Shown piece after piece: positions 25,812 to 33,650 of a DNA stretch of 64,000 nucleotides (positions within the stretch are counted from its first letter, which is position 1; every line of letters begins with the position of its first letter). The notes beneath the pieces are model-generated. The model was not told the DNA's origin, made no database searches, and was given only the letters and a program-made list of their open reading frames with translations. This DNA is from Spartobacteria bacterium (GTDB taxonomy: Bacteria; Verrucomicrobiota; Verrucomicrobiia; Chthoniobacterales; UBA10450): the NCBI GenBank assembly GCA_003134765.1, contig PLCM01000017.1:1-64000 (forward strand), written 5' to 3'. The position numbers and the translations under genes were made by a program.

Positions 25812-27386
25812 TTGTCTTTCACCCGGCCCTATCTTTCAGTCTGGCCTCTGTCACCCGCAATCCGCAATTTCATTCTTGTCTTCCTCGGCGCGCTCCTTCT
25901 CCACGTCGCCGGCACCTGGACGATCCCGCTCATCGATCGGGACGAGCCCCGTTTTGCCGAGGCCTCGCGCGAGATGCGCGAGAGAGGCGATTACGTCATC
26001 CCGTACTTCAACGACAAATACCGGTTCGATAAACCGCCCTGGATTTACTGGACGCAAATCGCGAGTTATCGCGTCTTTGGCGAAAACGATTTCGCTGCCC
26101 GGCTGCCCTCGGCGGTGGCGGCGGCGCTGACGGCCCTGCTGCTTTTCGTTTGGGGACGCCGTCTTGGGGGAGAGCGCATCGGCTGGTGGGCGGCAATCAT
26201 TTTCATCCTCTGCCTGCAAACATTCATGCACGCGAAGGCGGCCGTGGCCGATATGTGGCTGGTCTTTTTCGTCACCGCCGCGCATTGGGCCGGCTTCGAA
26301 TTACTCGCTGATTCATTGGGTCGCAGATCTCCGGCACTGGGGCGTGCCGGCTCCATCGATTTGGAGATGGCCGATCTGGAGATGGCACGCCCTCGTGCCG
26401 TCGAGACGAATCATGACCCCGACCATAAATACTGGCGCTTTGTCTTTTACGTTGCTCTCGGTCTTGGTTTCCTCGCCAAGGGTCCACTCGCCTGGATTCC
26501 GCTCCTGACGGTCATCAGCACAAAACTTTTCGTAAGGGACGTCCCGCTCGCCCGGCGTTTTTGGTTCGTCACCGGAATACTCGGGGCGTCCGCCATCGTT
26601 TGCAGCTGGGGAATTCCAGCCCTGAATTTTACCAGTGGCGATTATTTTCGGGTCGGGATCGGCCGGCACGTCGTCGAGCGCAGTTTCAACGTCATGGAAG
26701 GCCATGGCGCCAACTCCTGGAACACCTATCTCGCCGCCATCCCGTTCTATTTCTTCATGGTCTTCATCAGCTTTTTTCCCTGGTCGATCAAACTTCCCGC
26801 GCTGACCAGGCATCTCTGGCGAAGACGCGACGCCATCGACAATTATCTCATCTCGGGAATCCTGATCATCTTCATCATCATGACCGGGGTCATGACGAAG
26901 TTGCCGCACTACACCTTGCCGGCCTTTCCGCTGCTTTCCCTTCTTCTCGCGCGGCACATTTTCGATCTGCGCGGCTCCCCCCACTTTGCCCGGCGGGTGG
27001 CCGTGACTGCGACCGTCGTCTCCCTGGCGGTCACCCTCATCGTCTTCCCGCTCATCGCGCCGTTCTTCCCCGCCGCGCAACTGTTTAAGCTTTCGCGCAA
27101 CGATCTTCTTCCCGACATGGATTTTGGGAATGTCGATTTTTTCGAACCGAGCGTTGTTTGGTATTTCCGTGGTCGCGTTCACGGATACTCCCGGGGGTTG
27201 AATCCGGATCAGCTGGAAAAGTTCATGCACTTTCCGGGGCCTCGCTTTGCCATCGTTCCGACTCCTTTGGCGCAGGCCTTCTCGGCGAAAATCGATCCGA
27301 GTTGGAAAACATATCGTGCCCGTGGGTTCAACATCGCAAAGGGCAAGCCGACCGATCTCACCATGATCCTGAAACAGTCGCAATGA
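25812..27386 (+). CDS. ArnT-like glycosyltransferase (GT-C/PMT fold), with repeat insertion
   Basis: A 524-residue multi-pass protein. IPLIDRDEPRFAEASREM carries the DEPR/E motif of the ArnT/PMT family, and YRFDKPPWIYW follows as expected. Such enzymes move sugars from undecaprenyl carriers onto lipid A or other envelope acceptors. Residues about 165-200 (LGRAGSIDLEMADLEMARPRAVE) look foreign: the DNA repeats GGAGATGG and GGCACGCC units like those at 38450-38530. Adjacent divergent PAP2 phosphatase fits a lipid-carrier or lipid A role. Confidence 0.82.
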   Translation: MSFTRPYLSVWPLSPAIRNFILVFLGALLLHVAGTWTIPLIDRDEPRFAEASREMRERGDYVIPYFNDKYRFDKPPWIYWTQIASYRVFGENDFAARLPSAVAAALTALLLFVWGRRLGGERIGWWAAIIFILCLQTFMHAKAAVADMWLVFFVTAAHWAGFELLADSLGRRSPALGRAGSIDLEMADLEMARPRAVETNHDPDHKYWRFVFYVALGLGFLAKGPLAWIPLLTVISTKLFVRDVPLARRFWFVTGILGASAIVCSWGIPALNFTSGDYFRVGIGRHVVERSFNVMEGHGANSWNTYLAAIPFYFFMVFISFFPWSIKLPALTRHLWRRRDAIDNYLISGILIIFIIMTGVMTKLPHYTLPAFPLLSLLLARHIFDLRGSPHFARRVAVTATVVSLAVTLIVFPLIAPFFPAAQLFKLSRNDLLPDMDFGNVDFFEPSVVWYFRGRVHGYSRGLNPDQLEKFMHFPGPRFAIVPTPLAQAFSAKIDPSWKTYRARGFNIAKGKPTDLTMILKQSQ

Positions 27387-27473
27387 GTCACAGAAACGTG
27401 AATCGTGACTCGTTAAATTGTTAAATCGGCGAACCGTTTTAACGTTTCACGCTTCCAAGTTATAACCTTCTAT

Positions 27474-28088
27474 ATGATCACGTTTCTTAACGGCAAGCTC
27501 GTTTCCGCCCTGCCGACCCAGGCGATCGTAGATGTCAGCGGCGTCGGCTACGAAGTTTTCATTCCGCTTTCCAGCTACGACAAATTGCCCGCCGCCGGTC
27601 AGCCGGTTCAGATCCTGACCCATCTTCACGTCCGCGAGGACGCTCACATTTTGTATGGCTTCATGACCGCGGCCGAGCGCGATCTCTTTCGACTGCTGGT
27701 TAATAATGTCAGCGGCATCGGCCCCAAGCTCGCGCTGGCAGTTTTGAGCGGGATGAGCGTGAGCCATTTCAAGACCGCGGTCGTCAACGCCGACATCGCG
27801 TCGTTGTCGAAGATCAGCGGGCTCGGAAAAAAAACGGCGGAGCGAATTGTGCTCGAGCTCAAGGATAAACTGGGGGTCGTCGCCGCCTGGGAGGCAGCCA
27901 GCGCCGGCCACGCGCCGACGCCGGAACAAAGCCAGGCCAACGAAGCCGTCCTCGCGCTCATCGCCCTTGGATACAAACAGGTCGATGCGCACAAGACGGT
28001 GCGCGATTTACAGGAGCGCGAGCCATCGATTAAGATGGCCGAAGACTTGGTAAAGAGCGCGCTAAAAAAAATGGCGGCCGGAAGATGA
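27474..28088 (+). CDS. ruvA: Holliday junction DNA helicase subunit RuvA
   Basis: A 204-residue protein, normal length. MITFLNGKL opens the OB-fold; two helix-hairpin-helix motifs follow (VSGIGPKLALAVLSGM and ISGLGKKTAERIVLELKDKLG), and the C-terminal domain III binds RuvB (ANEAVLALIALGYKQVDAHKTV). It recognises and holds four-way DNA junctions for RuvB-driven branch migration. No ruvB or ruvC in the window. Confidence 0.97.
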   Translation: MITFLNGKLVSALPTQAIVDVSGVGYEVFIPLSSYDKLPAAGQPVQILTHLHVREDAHILYGFMTAAERDLFRLLVNNVSGIGPKLALAVLSGMSVSHFKTAVVNADIASLSKISGLGKKTAERIVLELKDKLGVVAAWEAASAGHAPTPEQSQANEAVLALIALGYKQVDAHKTVRDLQEREPSIKMAEDLVKSALKKMAAGR

Positions 28089-28105
28089 GGGGCCGCCTGC
28101 GGCGG

Positions 28106-28250
28106 AACGTCCAACGTCCAACGCTCAACGTTCAACATCCAACGGAAGAGAATACCGTTCGTGCTGAATCCAACTCAACGCGGTTTGTTCTAGCGTCTCT
28201 GGCGTTGAACGTTGGACGTTGGACGTTGGACGTTGGACGTTGGACGTTAG
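28106..28250. repeat. Heptamer (GTTGGAC) repeat forming a long inverted repeat
   Basis: Complementary-strand units (GTCCAAC-like) occupy 28106-28144 and direct GTTGGAC units 28204-28250, so transcripts would fold into a stem of about 40 bp. The same heptamer occurs inside thiC at 41458-41498. It lies in the 190-bp spacer downstream of ruvA. Confidence 0.85.
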
Positions 28251-28280
28251 GCGCGCAGCGCCTCTTCTCTTTCACTGCCA

Positions 28281-29594
28281 ATGCCCGCCGTCCCTGACCA
28301 ACTCGCCTCGATCCGAAGTGCCTTCCCTCCGGAGGGTCTTTTCGCCGAGAAGGATTTTCTTTTCTCGCCTGATCCTTTCCCGATCGATGAAAAATTCACG
28401 AAGGAACTCGAGCAGCTCGGCCATCGGCTTTTCGTTTTCCAGCGAGCGTGCAATGAGCTTTACCAGCGGAGCGTCAGAGGCAAACAGCCGGCCTGGATCG
28501 CGCAATATCTCGATGCCGGCAAGCCCGCCGAGCTGATCGAATTCTCACGGCAGAAACAGTTCCGCGACGACGTTCCGCTGGTTATCCGGCCTGATCTCAT
28601 TTTGACGGAGAACGGGTACGCCATTGCCGAAATCGATTCCGTCCCGGGTGGAATCGGACTGACTGGGTGGCTGAACCAAACTTATGCGGGACTCGGCCGC
28701 GAGGTGCTCGGCGGCAGCGATGGAATGCTGGAAGGCTTTCGCAATTTGTTCCCCGAAGGGGGAGACATCGTTATCTCCGCAGAGGCCTCCACTTACCGCC
28801 CGGAAATGAACTGGGTCGTGGCGCAGCTCGGCCAAAAACATCCTGATTTCCAATGGCGCGTCGTCGACGCCGAAACTTACCAGCCAACCCCCGGCCGGAA
28901 CGCCTACCGCTTTTTTGAGCTGTTCGACCTGCCTAATCTTCCTCGCATTTCGGCTCTTCTCGACGCCGTTCGCGACGGTGCCATCCGGATCACGCCGCCG
29001 ATCAAACCGTTTCTCGAGGAGAAAATGTGGTTCGCGCTTTTCTGGATGCAGCCGCTCCGCGAATTCTGGCGGCGCGAGCTCGGCGAAAAATATTTCCTGA
29101 AGTTACAGGAGGTCATTCCCTACAGCTGGCCGCTCGATCCGACACCGCTGCCGCAGCACGCCGTGATTCCGCGGCTTGAAATCCACGATTGGCGCGAAGC
29201 CGGCAAGCTCAGCCAGAAAGAGCGCGACCTCCTAATTAAAGTGAGCGGCTTTTCGCCGCTGGGGTGGGGGAGCCGTGGGATCGTCGTCGGCTCCGACGTT
29301 CCGCAGGTGGAATGGGAGCGCGAAATCGAGCAGGCGCTCGCCACGTTTCAGACCGCGCCGCGCATCATGCAACGCTTTCACAAGGCGCGCTTGCTCGATC
29401 ACCGCTATTGGGACAAAGAAAGCGGCGAAGTGAAGACGATGCGCGGCCGCGTCCGGCTTTGTCCGTATTTCTTCGTCGGAAACAACGGAAAGGTCACCCT
29501 GCGCGGCGCGCTCGCTACAATTGTTCCTGCCGATAAGAAATTGCTGCACGGGATGCGCGACGCCATCCTCGCACCGTCGCGAGTCCTACTTTGA
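28281..29594 (+). CDS. Conserved protein of unknown function (possible ATP-grasp-like fold)
   Basis: A 437-residue soluble protein. RPDLILTENGYAIAEIDSVPGGIGLTGWLNQTYAG and the late segment RGRVRLCPYFFVGNNGKVTLRGALATIVP recall the ends of circularly arranged ATP-grasp proteins, but I see no certain nucleotide site, so this is only a suggestion. No signal peptide. Its stop overlaps the start of the next gene (TGATG), implying translational coupling with the membrane protein that follows. Confidence 0.5.
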   Translation: MPAVPDQLASIRSAFPPEGLFAEKDFLFSPDPFPIDEKFTKELEQLGHRLFVFQRACNELYQRSVRGKQPAWIAQYLDAGKPAELIEFSRQKQFRDDVPLVIRPDLILTENGYAIAEIDSVPGGIGLTGWLNQTYAGLGREVLGGSDGMLEGFRNLFPEGGDIVISAEASTYRPEMNWVVAQLGQKHPDFQWRVVDAETYQPTPGRNAYRFFELFDLPNLPRISALLDAVRDGAIRITPPIKPFLEEKMWFALFWMQPLREFWRRELGEKYFLKLQEVIPYSWPLDPTPLPQHAVIPRLEIHDWREAGKLSQKERDLLIKVSGFSPLGWGSRGIVVGSDVPQVEWEREIEQALATFQTAPRIMQRFHKARLLDHRYWDKESGEVKTMRGRVRLCPYFFVGNNGKVTLRGALATIVPADKKLLHGMRDAILAPSRVLL

Positions 29595-31105
29595 TGCTTC
29601 GACGTTTTGTAAGCCTGAGGAGCCTGCTCGTTCTTACAACCTTTGCCTGTCTCCTCCTGTCATTCACGCGCATCGCAGACGAAGTGTCGTTCTCAGGTCC
29701 TCTGCATCGGCCGACGACCGGCTTAGAAGAAGAACCGCTCTTTGCTATTTGGAAAGTTACCCAGCATCAACCGGTTTACGTCGACCCATTTAAGATACCT
29801 TACGCGGAGTCCATTTATAACTGGCTCTTCTACGCCAGTTATGGCGCAGTCGGAACATTCTTTACAACGGGGCTGGGATTAGACTGTCAGTGGTTACCCA
29901 CTATTACGCGTCTCCTAACGTTACTCCTTGCCGCTACATGCAGCTTCGCGTTCTGGTACCTTGCAAAAGAGGCGCGATTTTGGCCGCGCCATTGGCGCAG
30001 TTTGGAAAAAGTCTGCTTGGCAACGATCGCGATCTGGAATCCGCTCACCGGGCTCTTTGTTTTTTCTGCCAGGCCCGATATGGCAGCATTGTTTTTCGAG
30101 CTCCTCGGGCTAGCTCTGTTCCTTCGATATGTTCGAACCGGTACGCGCTCGTTACTGGTCCTATCTACCTTCGTATTGTTTTGTGCCTGGTCTTTTAAAC
30201 AAACGTCGGTTTTTGTCCTGGCTGGAGTTCTTCTTTGGCTGGCCTTATCCAAAAGGTTTAACGACGGGGCTGTAGTTGGGCTGGTCAGCGGAGCTCTATA
30301 CGCGGTAGTGTTTCTTGTTGGCGGCGCATTCTACTCTTATGCGATGCTTAGCTCGCAAAACACTTGCGAGTTTCGTGTTTCCCACGCGGTTAGCAACCTG
30401 ATCCGAGCCTTGCAACGATCCTCCTTTTTGTTACTCGCGATCGTGGCTTGGCCTATCGCGTGTTTCTCGCGCAGGAGCGAGTGGCGGAATCAAGCGCGCA
30501 GTCTTTTGGGTGTGGTGCTTCTCGTTTGTTTCCTTTGTTACACGGCGATTTCCATGAAGCGTGGAGCCGGCGCCAACTATTTCATTACTCCTTCTGTTTT
30601 GGCGATGCTTTGGCTAATCGGATCTTGGGACGCAATAGCCAACCCTCGATCATCCCCGATCCTGAACGGAATTATTGCAGCCGCTTTTTCCCTTGAGTTC
30701 CTAGAGGCCGGGCTTCTTTTCGCTGCCCACCTGCGCGTTAATCATGCACCGGCTGAGCAGCAACGACATCGGAATCTTGCGCACAAGCTTGATTCGCTGG
30801 AAGCGCCGATTCTGGTTGACGAAAGATTCGATAACCTACCCTGGATACAGCGTAAACCTCCCCACTTTGTCTATAGCTTCGCTTACTCGGATAACCGCTT
30901 GGCCGGAAAAGGGTTTGAATCGGGCGGCTTGGGTGGGCTTATTCGCAACCATTACTTTAAAACTGTTGTGCTGCACAACGAGCCACGAATTCAGACTTCC
31001 TTTGATGAAGGAAATCTGGATGATTATGAGCGGATCGAAACAAGCGACGGTTATGACATCTATGTCCTTGCGAAGCCCCGTGATAGCCTAGGGCAAGACA
31101 AATAA
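29594..31105 (+). CDS. Multi-pass membrane protein, glycosyltransferase-like, unknown
   Basis: A 503-residue protein with about ten membrane segments in residues 7-400 and a soluble C-terminal tail (EAPILVDERFDNLPWIQRKPPHF). Short EEEPLFAIWKVTQHQPVYVDPF near the N-terminus is compatible with a GT-C acidic loop. No family certain. A TTG lies one codon upstream; ATG at 29594 overlaps the previous stop. Lower GC and looser codon use than neighbours may indicate separate origin. Confidence 0.55.
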   Translation: MLRRFVSLRSLLVLTTFACLLLSFTRIADEVSFSGPLHRPTTGLEEEPLFAIWKVTQHQPVYVDPFKIPYAESIYNWLFYASYGAVGTFFTTGLGLDCQWLPTITRLLTLLLAATCSFAFWYLAKEARFWPRHWRSLEKVCLATIAIWNPLTGLFVFSARPDMAALFFELLGLALFLRYVRTGTRSLLVLSTFVLFCAWSFKQTSVFVLAGVLLWLALSKRFNDGAVVGLVSGALYAVVFLVGGAFYSYAMLSSQNTCEFRVSHAVSNLIRALQRSSFLLLAIVAWPIACFSRRSEWRNQARSLLGVVLLVCFLCYTAISMKRGAGANYFITPSVLAMLWLIGSWDAIANPRSSPILNGIIAAAFSLEFLEAGLLFAAHLRVNHAPAEQQRHRNLAHKLDSLEAPILVDERFDNLPWIQRKPPHFVYSFAYSDNRLAGKGFESGGLGGLIRNHYFKTVVLHNEPRIQTSFDEGNLDDYERIETSDGYDIYVLAKPRDSLGQDK

Positions 31106-31109
31106 AACA

Positions 31110-31961
31110 ATGAGAACACTTGTGCCGGGACGTATCCGCCGCGACTTGCCTGCGCTCATTGTCGCACTTTTCGCCCTTCTGCCCGGCCGTGCTTTTGCCG
31201 CCGAAGACAACCACACCGGCTTTCGCGTCGTTCAGGAACGCACGGACGATTCCGTCACCCTGATCATGAAGAGCGATTACTGCATCGAATACACCGTTAC
31301 CCTGGAGGCCACGTTGAAAAACATGACGCCATCACGCGCCGTCCCGTTCACGGTGGACGCCGCGGGCCGCAGATCGTTCGTGCTCGCCCGGTTCAAAGTG
31401 ACAGACAAAACCCGGCCGTGGCATTACGAGTACAACTACCATTGGGAATACGGGGGCCGCCGAAATTCCACCACCAACGATGCGGATTACGCGATGCCTT
31501 TCGGGCCTGGGCGCTATGTCGTCATGCAGGGTCCGCGCGGGACCTTCAGTCATTTCGCCGGTTCCGGCAGCGAGAACGCGGTCGATTGGGACGTTCCGGA
31601 AGGGACCATCATCTGCGCAGCGCGCGAAGGGCGTGTTGTCGGAGTGCGCGACGATTCAACGGTCAGCGGGGTCGACCCGAAGTTTAAGCCGCTCGGAAAC
31701 TACGTCATCATCAAGCACGCGGATGGGACGTTTGCCGATTACCACCATCTCCAGACCGGCGGCGCGATGGCGAAAATCGGAGACGAAGTGAAGGTTGGCC
31801 AGCCGATCGGTCTTTCCGGCCAGACTGGATTCGCCAGCAAGCCTCATCTGCATTTCATGGTTTTCCAGGCCATCGACGGCAAGAAAGTGCTGAGCCTGCC
31901 TTTCCGTTTGAAGACCGATCACGGCACCTTCACCGATTTCATCCGCGGACGGTCCTACTGA
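31110..31961 (+). CDS. M23-family metallopeptidase
   Basis: A 283-residue exported protein with signal peptide 1-30 (ending AFA). The LytM/M23 domain is in the C-terminal half: NAVDWDVPEGTIICAAREGRVVG, NYVIIKHADGTFADYHHLQ and KPHLHFMVF supply the zinc ligands and catalytic histidine. It probably cuts peptide bridges of peptidoglycan, or acts as a divisome-type regulator. It begins 4 bp after the membrane protein gene, in the same transcript. Confidence 0.85.
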   Translation: MRTLVPGRIRRDLPALIVALFALLPGRAFAAEDNHTGFRVVQERTDDSVTLIMKSDYCIEYTVTLEATLKNMTPSRAVPFTVDAAGRRSFVLARFKVTDKTRPWHYEYNYHWEYGGRRNSTTNDADYAMPFGPGRYVVMQGPRGTFSHFAGSGSENAVDWDVPEGTIICAAREGRVVGVRDDSTVSGVDPKFKPLGNYVIIKHADGTFADYHHLQTGGAMAKIGDEVKVGQPIGLSGQTGFASKPHLHFMVFQAIDGKKVLSLPFRLKTDHGTFTDFIRGRSY

Positions 31962-32229
31962 CTTCTGTAGCCGCTTCGCTGTGCGAAGCGCCTGCGGCTA
32001 CAACTGGATCTTGAGACGCTTCTTCGCGCTGTAGTCGCCCCGCTCAGTCGAAGCGTCTGCTGCGCGGCGACAGTGGGAGTTGATACGCAGCTTCGCCATC
32101 CCAACTTTGTCATTCTGAGCGAGCGTAGCGGAGTCGAAGAACCTCTGACTTTCGCGAGCGTCAGCGAGGAAGGCAAAGTTACAGGTCCCTTGACAAGCTC
32201 GGGATGAAAGAAAGGAGGGATCGGAACGT
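31962..32229. repeat. Palindromic dispersed repeats
   Basis: TGTAGCCGCTTCGCTGTGCG at about 31967 and its complement GCGCCTGCGGCTACA form a hairpin; the same unit recurs at 33347-33440. At 32100-32150 lies a TCATTCTGAGCGAGCG...GTCGAAGAACCTCT unit like the one at 40927. No gene here. Confidence 0.7.
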
Positions 32230-33324
32230 TTAAATTCCAATCTCCAATTCCGGCACGTAAGACCCGTTCTCGAAAAGCGGCTCACGATTGCCGTCTGAAT
32301 CAACCAGCGTCAGCCGCCGGATCTGGATCGGAGATTCTCGCGCGTAGACAAAATCCTCATGCCAGACATGCCGCGGATCGCTGAACGCATCCGGACCGGT
32401 CACGCCTCCGAGATGCTCGCTTCGTCCCAGCGCAATATGCGGGCCGGCCTTTTCGTCCTCCAAAACGTTTCCCCAGACGCGCGCCTTCGGATTACAACCG
32501 AGCCCAAGCTCAGCCACATTCCTTCGGGCCGGATCGCGAAAAAGAAAGTCGCGCAGATCCCGCGCGCCGGCGGTCTCGCCGATGACCTCCGCCACCCGGT
32601 TTTGCATCACCCGCAGTCGAACAATTTCGTTCCCGTGCCAGACGGGAAGGACGCCCGCGGTTCGGCTGGCAACGCCTCGCTCACCTTCGTAGGCCGCCGT
32701 GAACGTTTCACCGCTTGGAAGATTGATCTGGCGCGGTTCCGGCGCGTCGCTGTGCAGGAAGCCGTCGTCCACTTCCGCCACCCGAAACCGGAAATCGAAA
32801 ACGAATTTATCACCGGTCGAGAATTCGATCTCGGCTGATTCCGCTTTTGCGAGCCGCTCCCGTATTCGCTCACATGAGCGCGCGACCAGCGCGTAATCCG
32901 CGGCGAGCGCGGTCGATTCCATTTCCGGCGCCACCCGCGGCATCGAGGCAGCGCGCAATTGCGAATGGCGTTTCGTCCAGCCAATGAGCGGCGCTGACGC
33001 CGAAAATTCGGTCATCGCGAGAAGAAGTGTCGCCCGCGCGCCAATCTCTTCCAATACAACCGGCGCCCCGGATTGGGTGCCGCGGAGCGGCAACTGTCCG
33101 TTGTTCATTCCCGTCGCGTCGAACCCGACGACCGGCAAAACCTCGAACCGCTTTTCCACACCAAACTCGTGCAAGGCTGAATGCCACCGCTCCGCCATCG
33201 CGCGGCGCGCTTTCCATGAATCGTTGTCCGGCATCTCCGGATGCGGCAAATCGACGAAAACCGCCGCCGTTTCTCCCGGCTCCGGATCGAACACGTCGAT
33301 GAAAAGTTTTCGGAGATTCAGCAT
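32230..33324 (-). CDS. M29-like aminopeptidase (aminopeptidase T type)
   Basis: A 364-residue protein. The C-terminal half carries AELGLGCNPKA, LEDEKAGPHIALGRSEHLGG and DPRHVWHEDFVYA, matching the metal-binding region of AmpS/AmpT metallo-aminopeptidases; the upstream half has VRLRVMQNRVAEV strands. It probably removes N-terminal residues from peptides in the cytoplasm. ATG at 33324 is chosen because the longer reading frame to 33423 runs into the dispersed repeat with a low-complexity start. Confidence 0.65.
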   Translation of the reverse strand: MLNLRKLFIDVFDPEPGETAAVFVDLPHPEMPDNDSWKARRAMAERWHSALHEFGVEKRFEVLPVVGFDATGMNNGQLPLRGTQSGAPVVLEEIGARATLLLAMTEFSASAPLIGWTKRHSQLRAASMPRVAPEMESTALAADYALVARSCERIRERLAKAESAEIEFSTGDKFVFDFRFRVAEVDDGFLHSDAPEPRQINLPSGETFTAAYEGERGVASRTAGVLPVWHGNEIVRLRVMQNRVAEVIGETAGARDLRDFLFRDPARRNVAELGLGCNPKARVWGNVLEDEKAGPHIALGRSEHLGGVTGPDAFSDPRHVWHEDFVYARESPIQIRRLTLVDSDGNREPLFENGSYVPELEIGI

Positions 33325-33484
33325 AGCGCGTTGCTCAGCCTCTTCTGTAGCCGCTTCGCTGTGCGAAGCGCAAGGCCGGCCTGCAACTTGGCATTCCCCC
33401 ACGTCGCCCACCCGCCTTCGCATAGCTTCGGCGTGGCAGGCAGGGCGACGGCTACAGAAAACGACCCTTCGCTCAAACCATTCT

Positions 33485-33650
33485 TCGCGGCGAACGGCTG
33501 CTAATTGTTGATCGCTCCAGGAGGACGCCAGGGTAGGGACGCCGCGCTGCGGTGTCCGCGAACTACATATCGCGCTGATTTCTTATCAACCTCTGCGGAC
33601 ACCGCAGCGCGGCGTCCCTACCATTTTGAATTGGCGCCAGCGTCCGCGCG
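33485..33650. repeat. Palindromic repeat shared with 35985-36154
   Basis: Units TAGGGACGCCGCGCTGCGGTG and its complement near 33600 form a hairpin. The surrounding sequence (GCGGCGAACGGC, TGATCGCTCCAG) also matches 35998-36030, so the 3' flank of the first M13 gene was duplicated with the gene. Confidence 0.8.

Noticed and set aside
26313..27383. 356-codon frame antisense to the ArnT-like gene
   Set aside because: Product is Glu/Arg/Gly-rich with no fold signature and arises from codon bias of the sense gene.
28106..28250. CRISPR-like appearance of repeated units
   Set aside because: Units are 7 bp and contiguous, with no spacers and no cas genes nearby.
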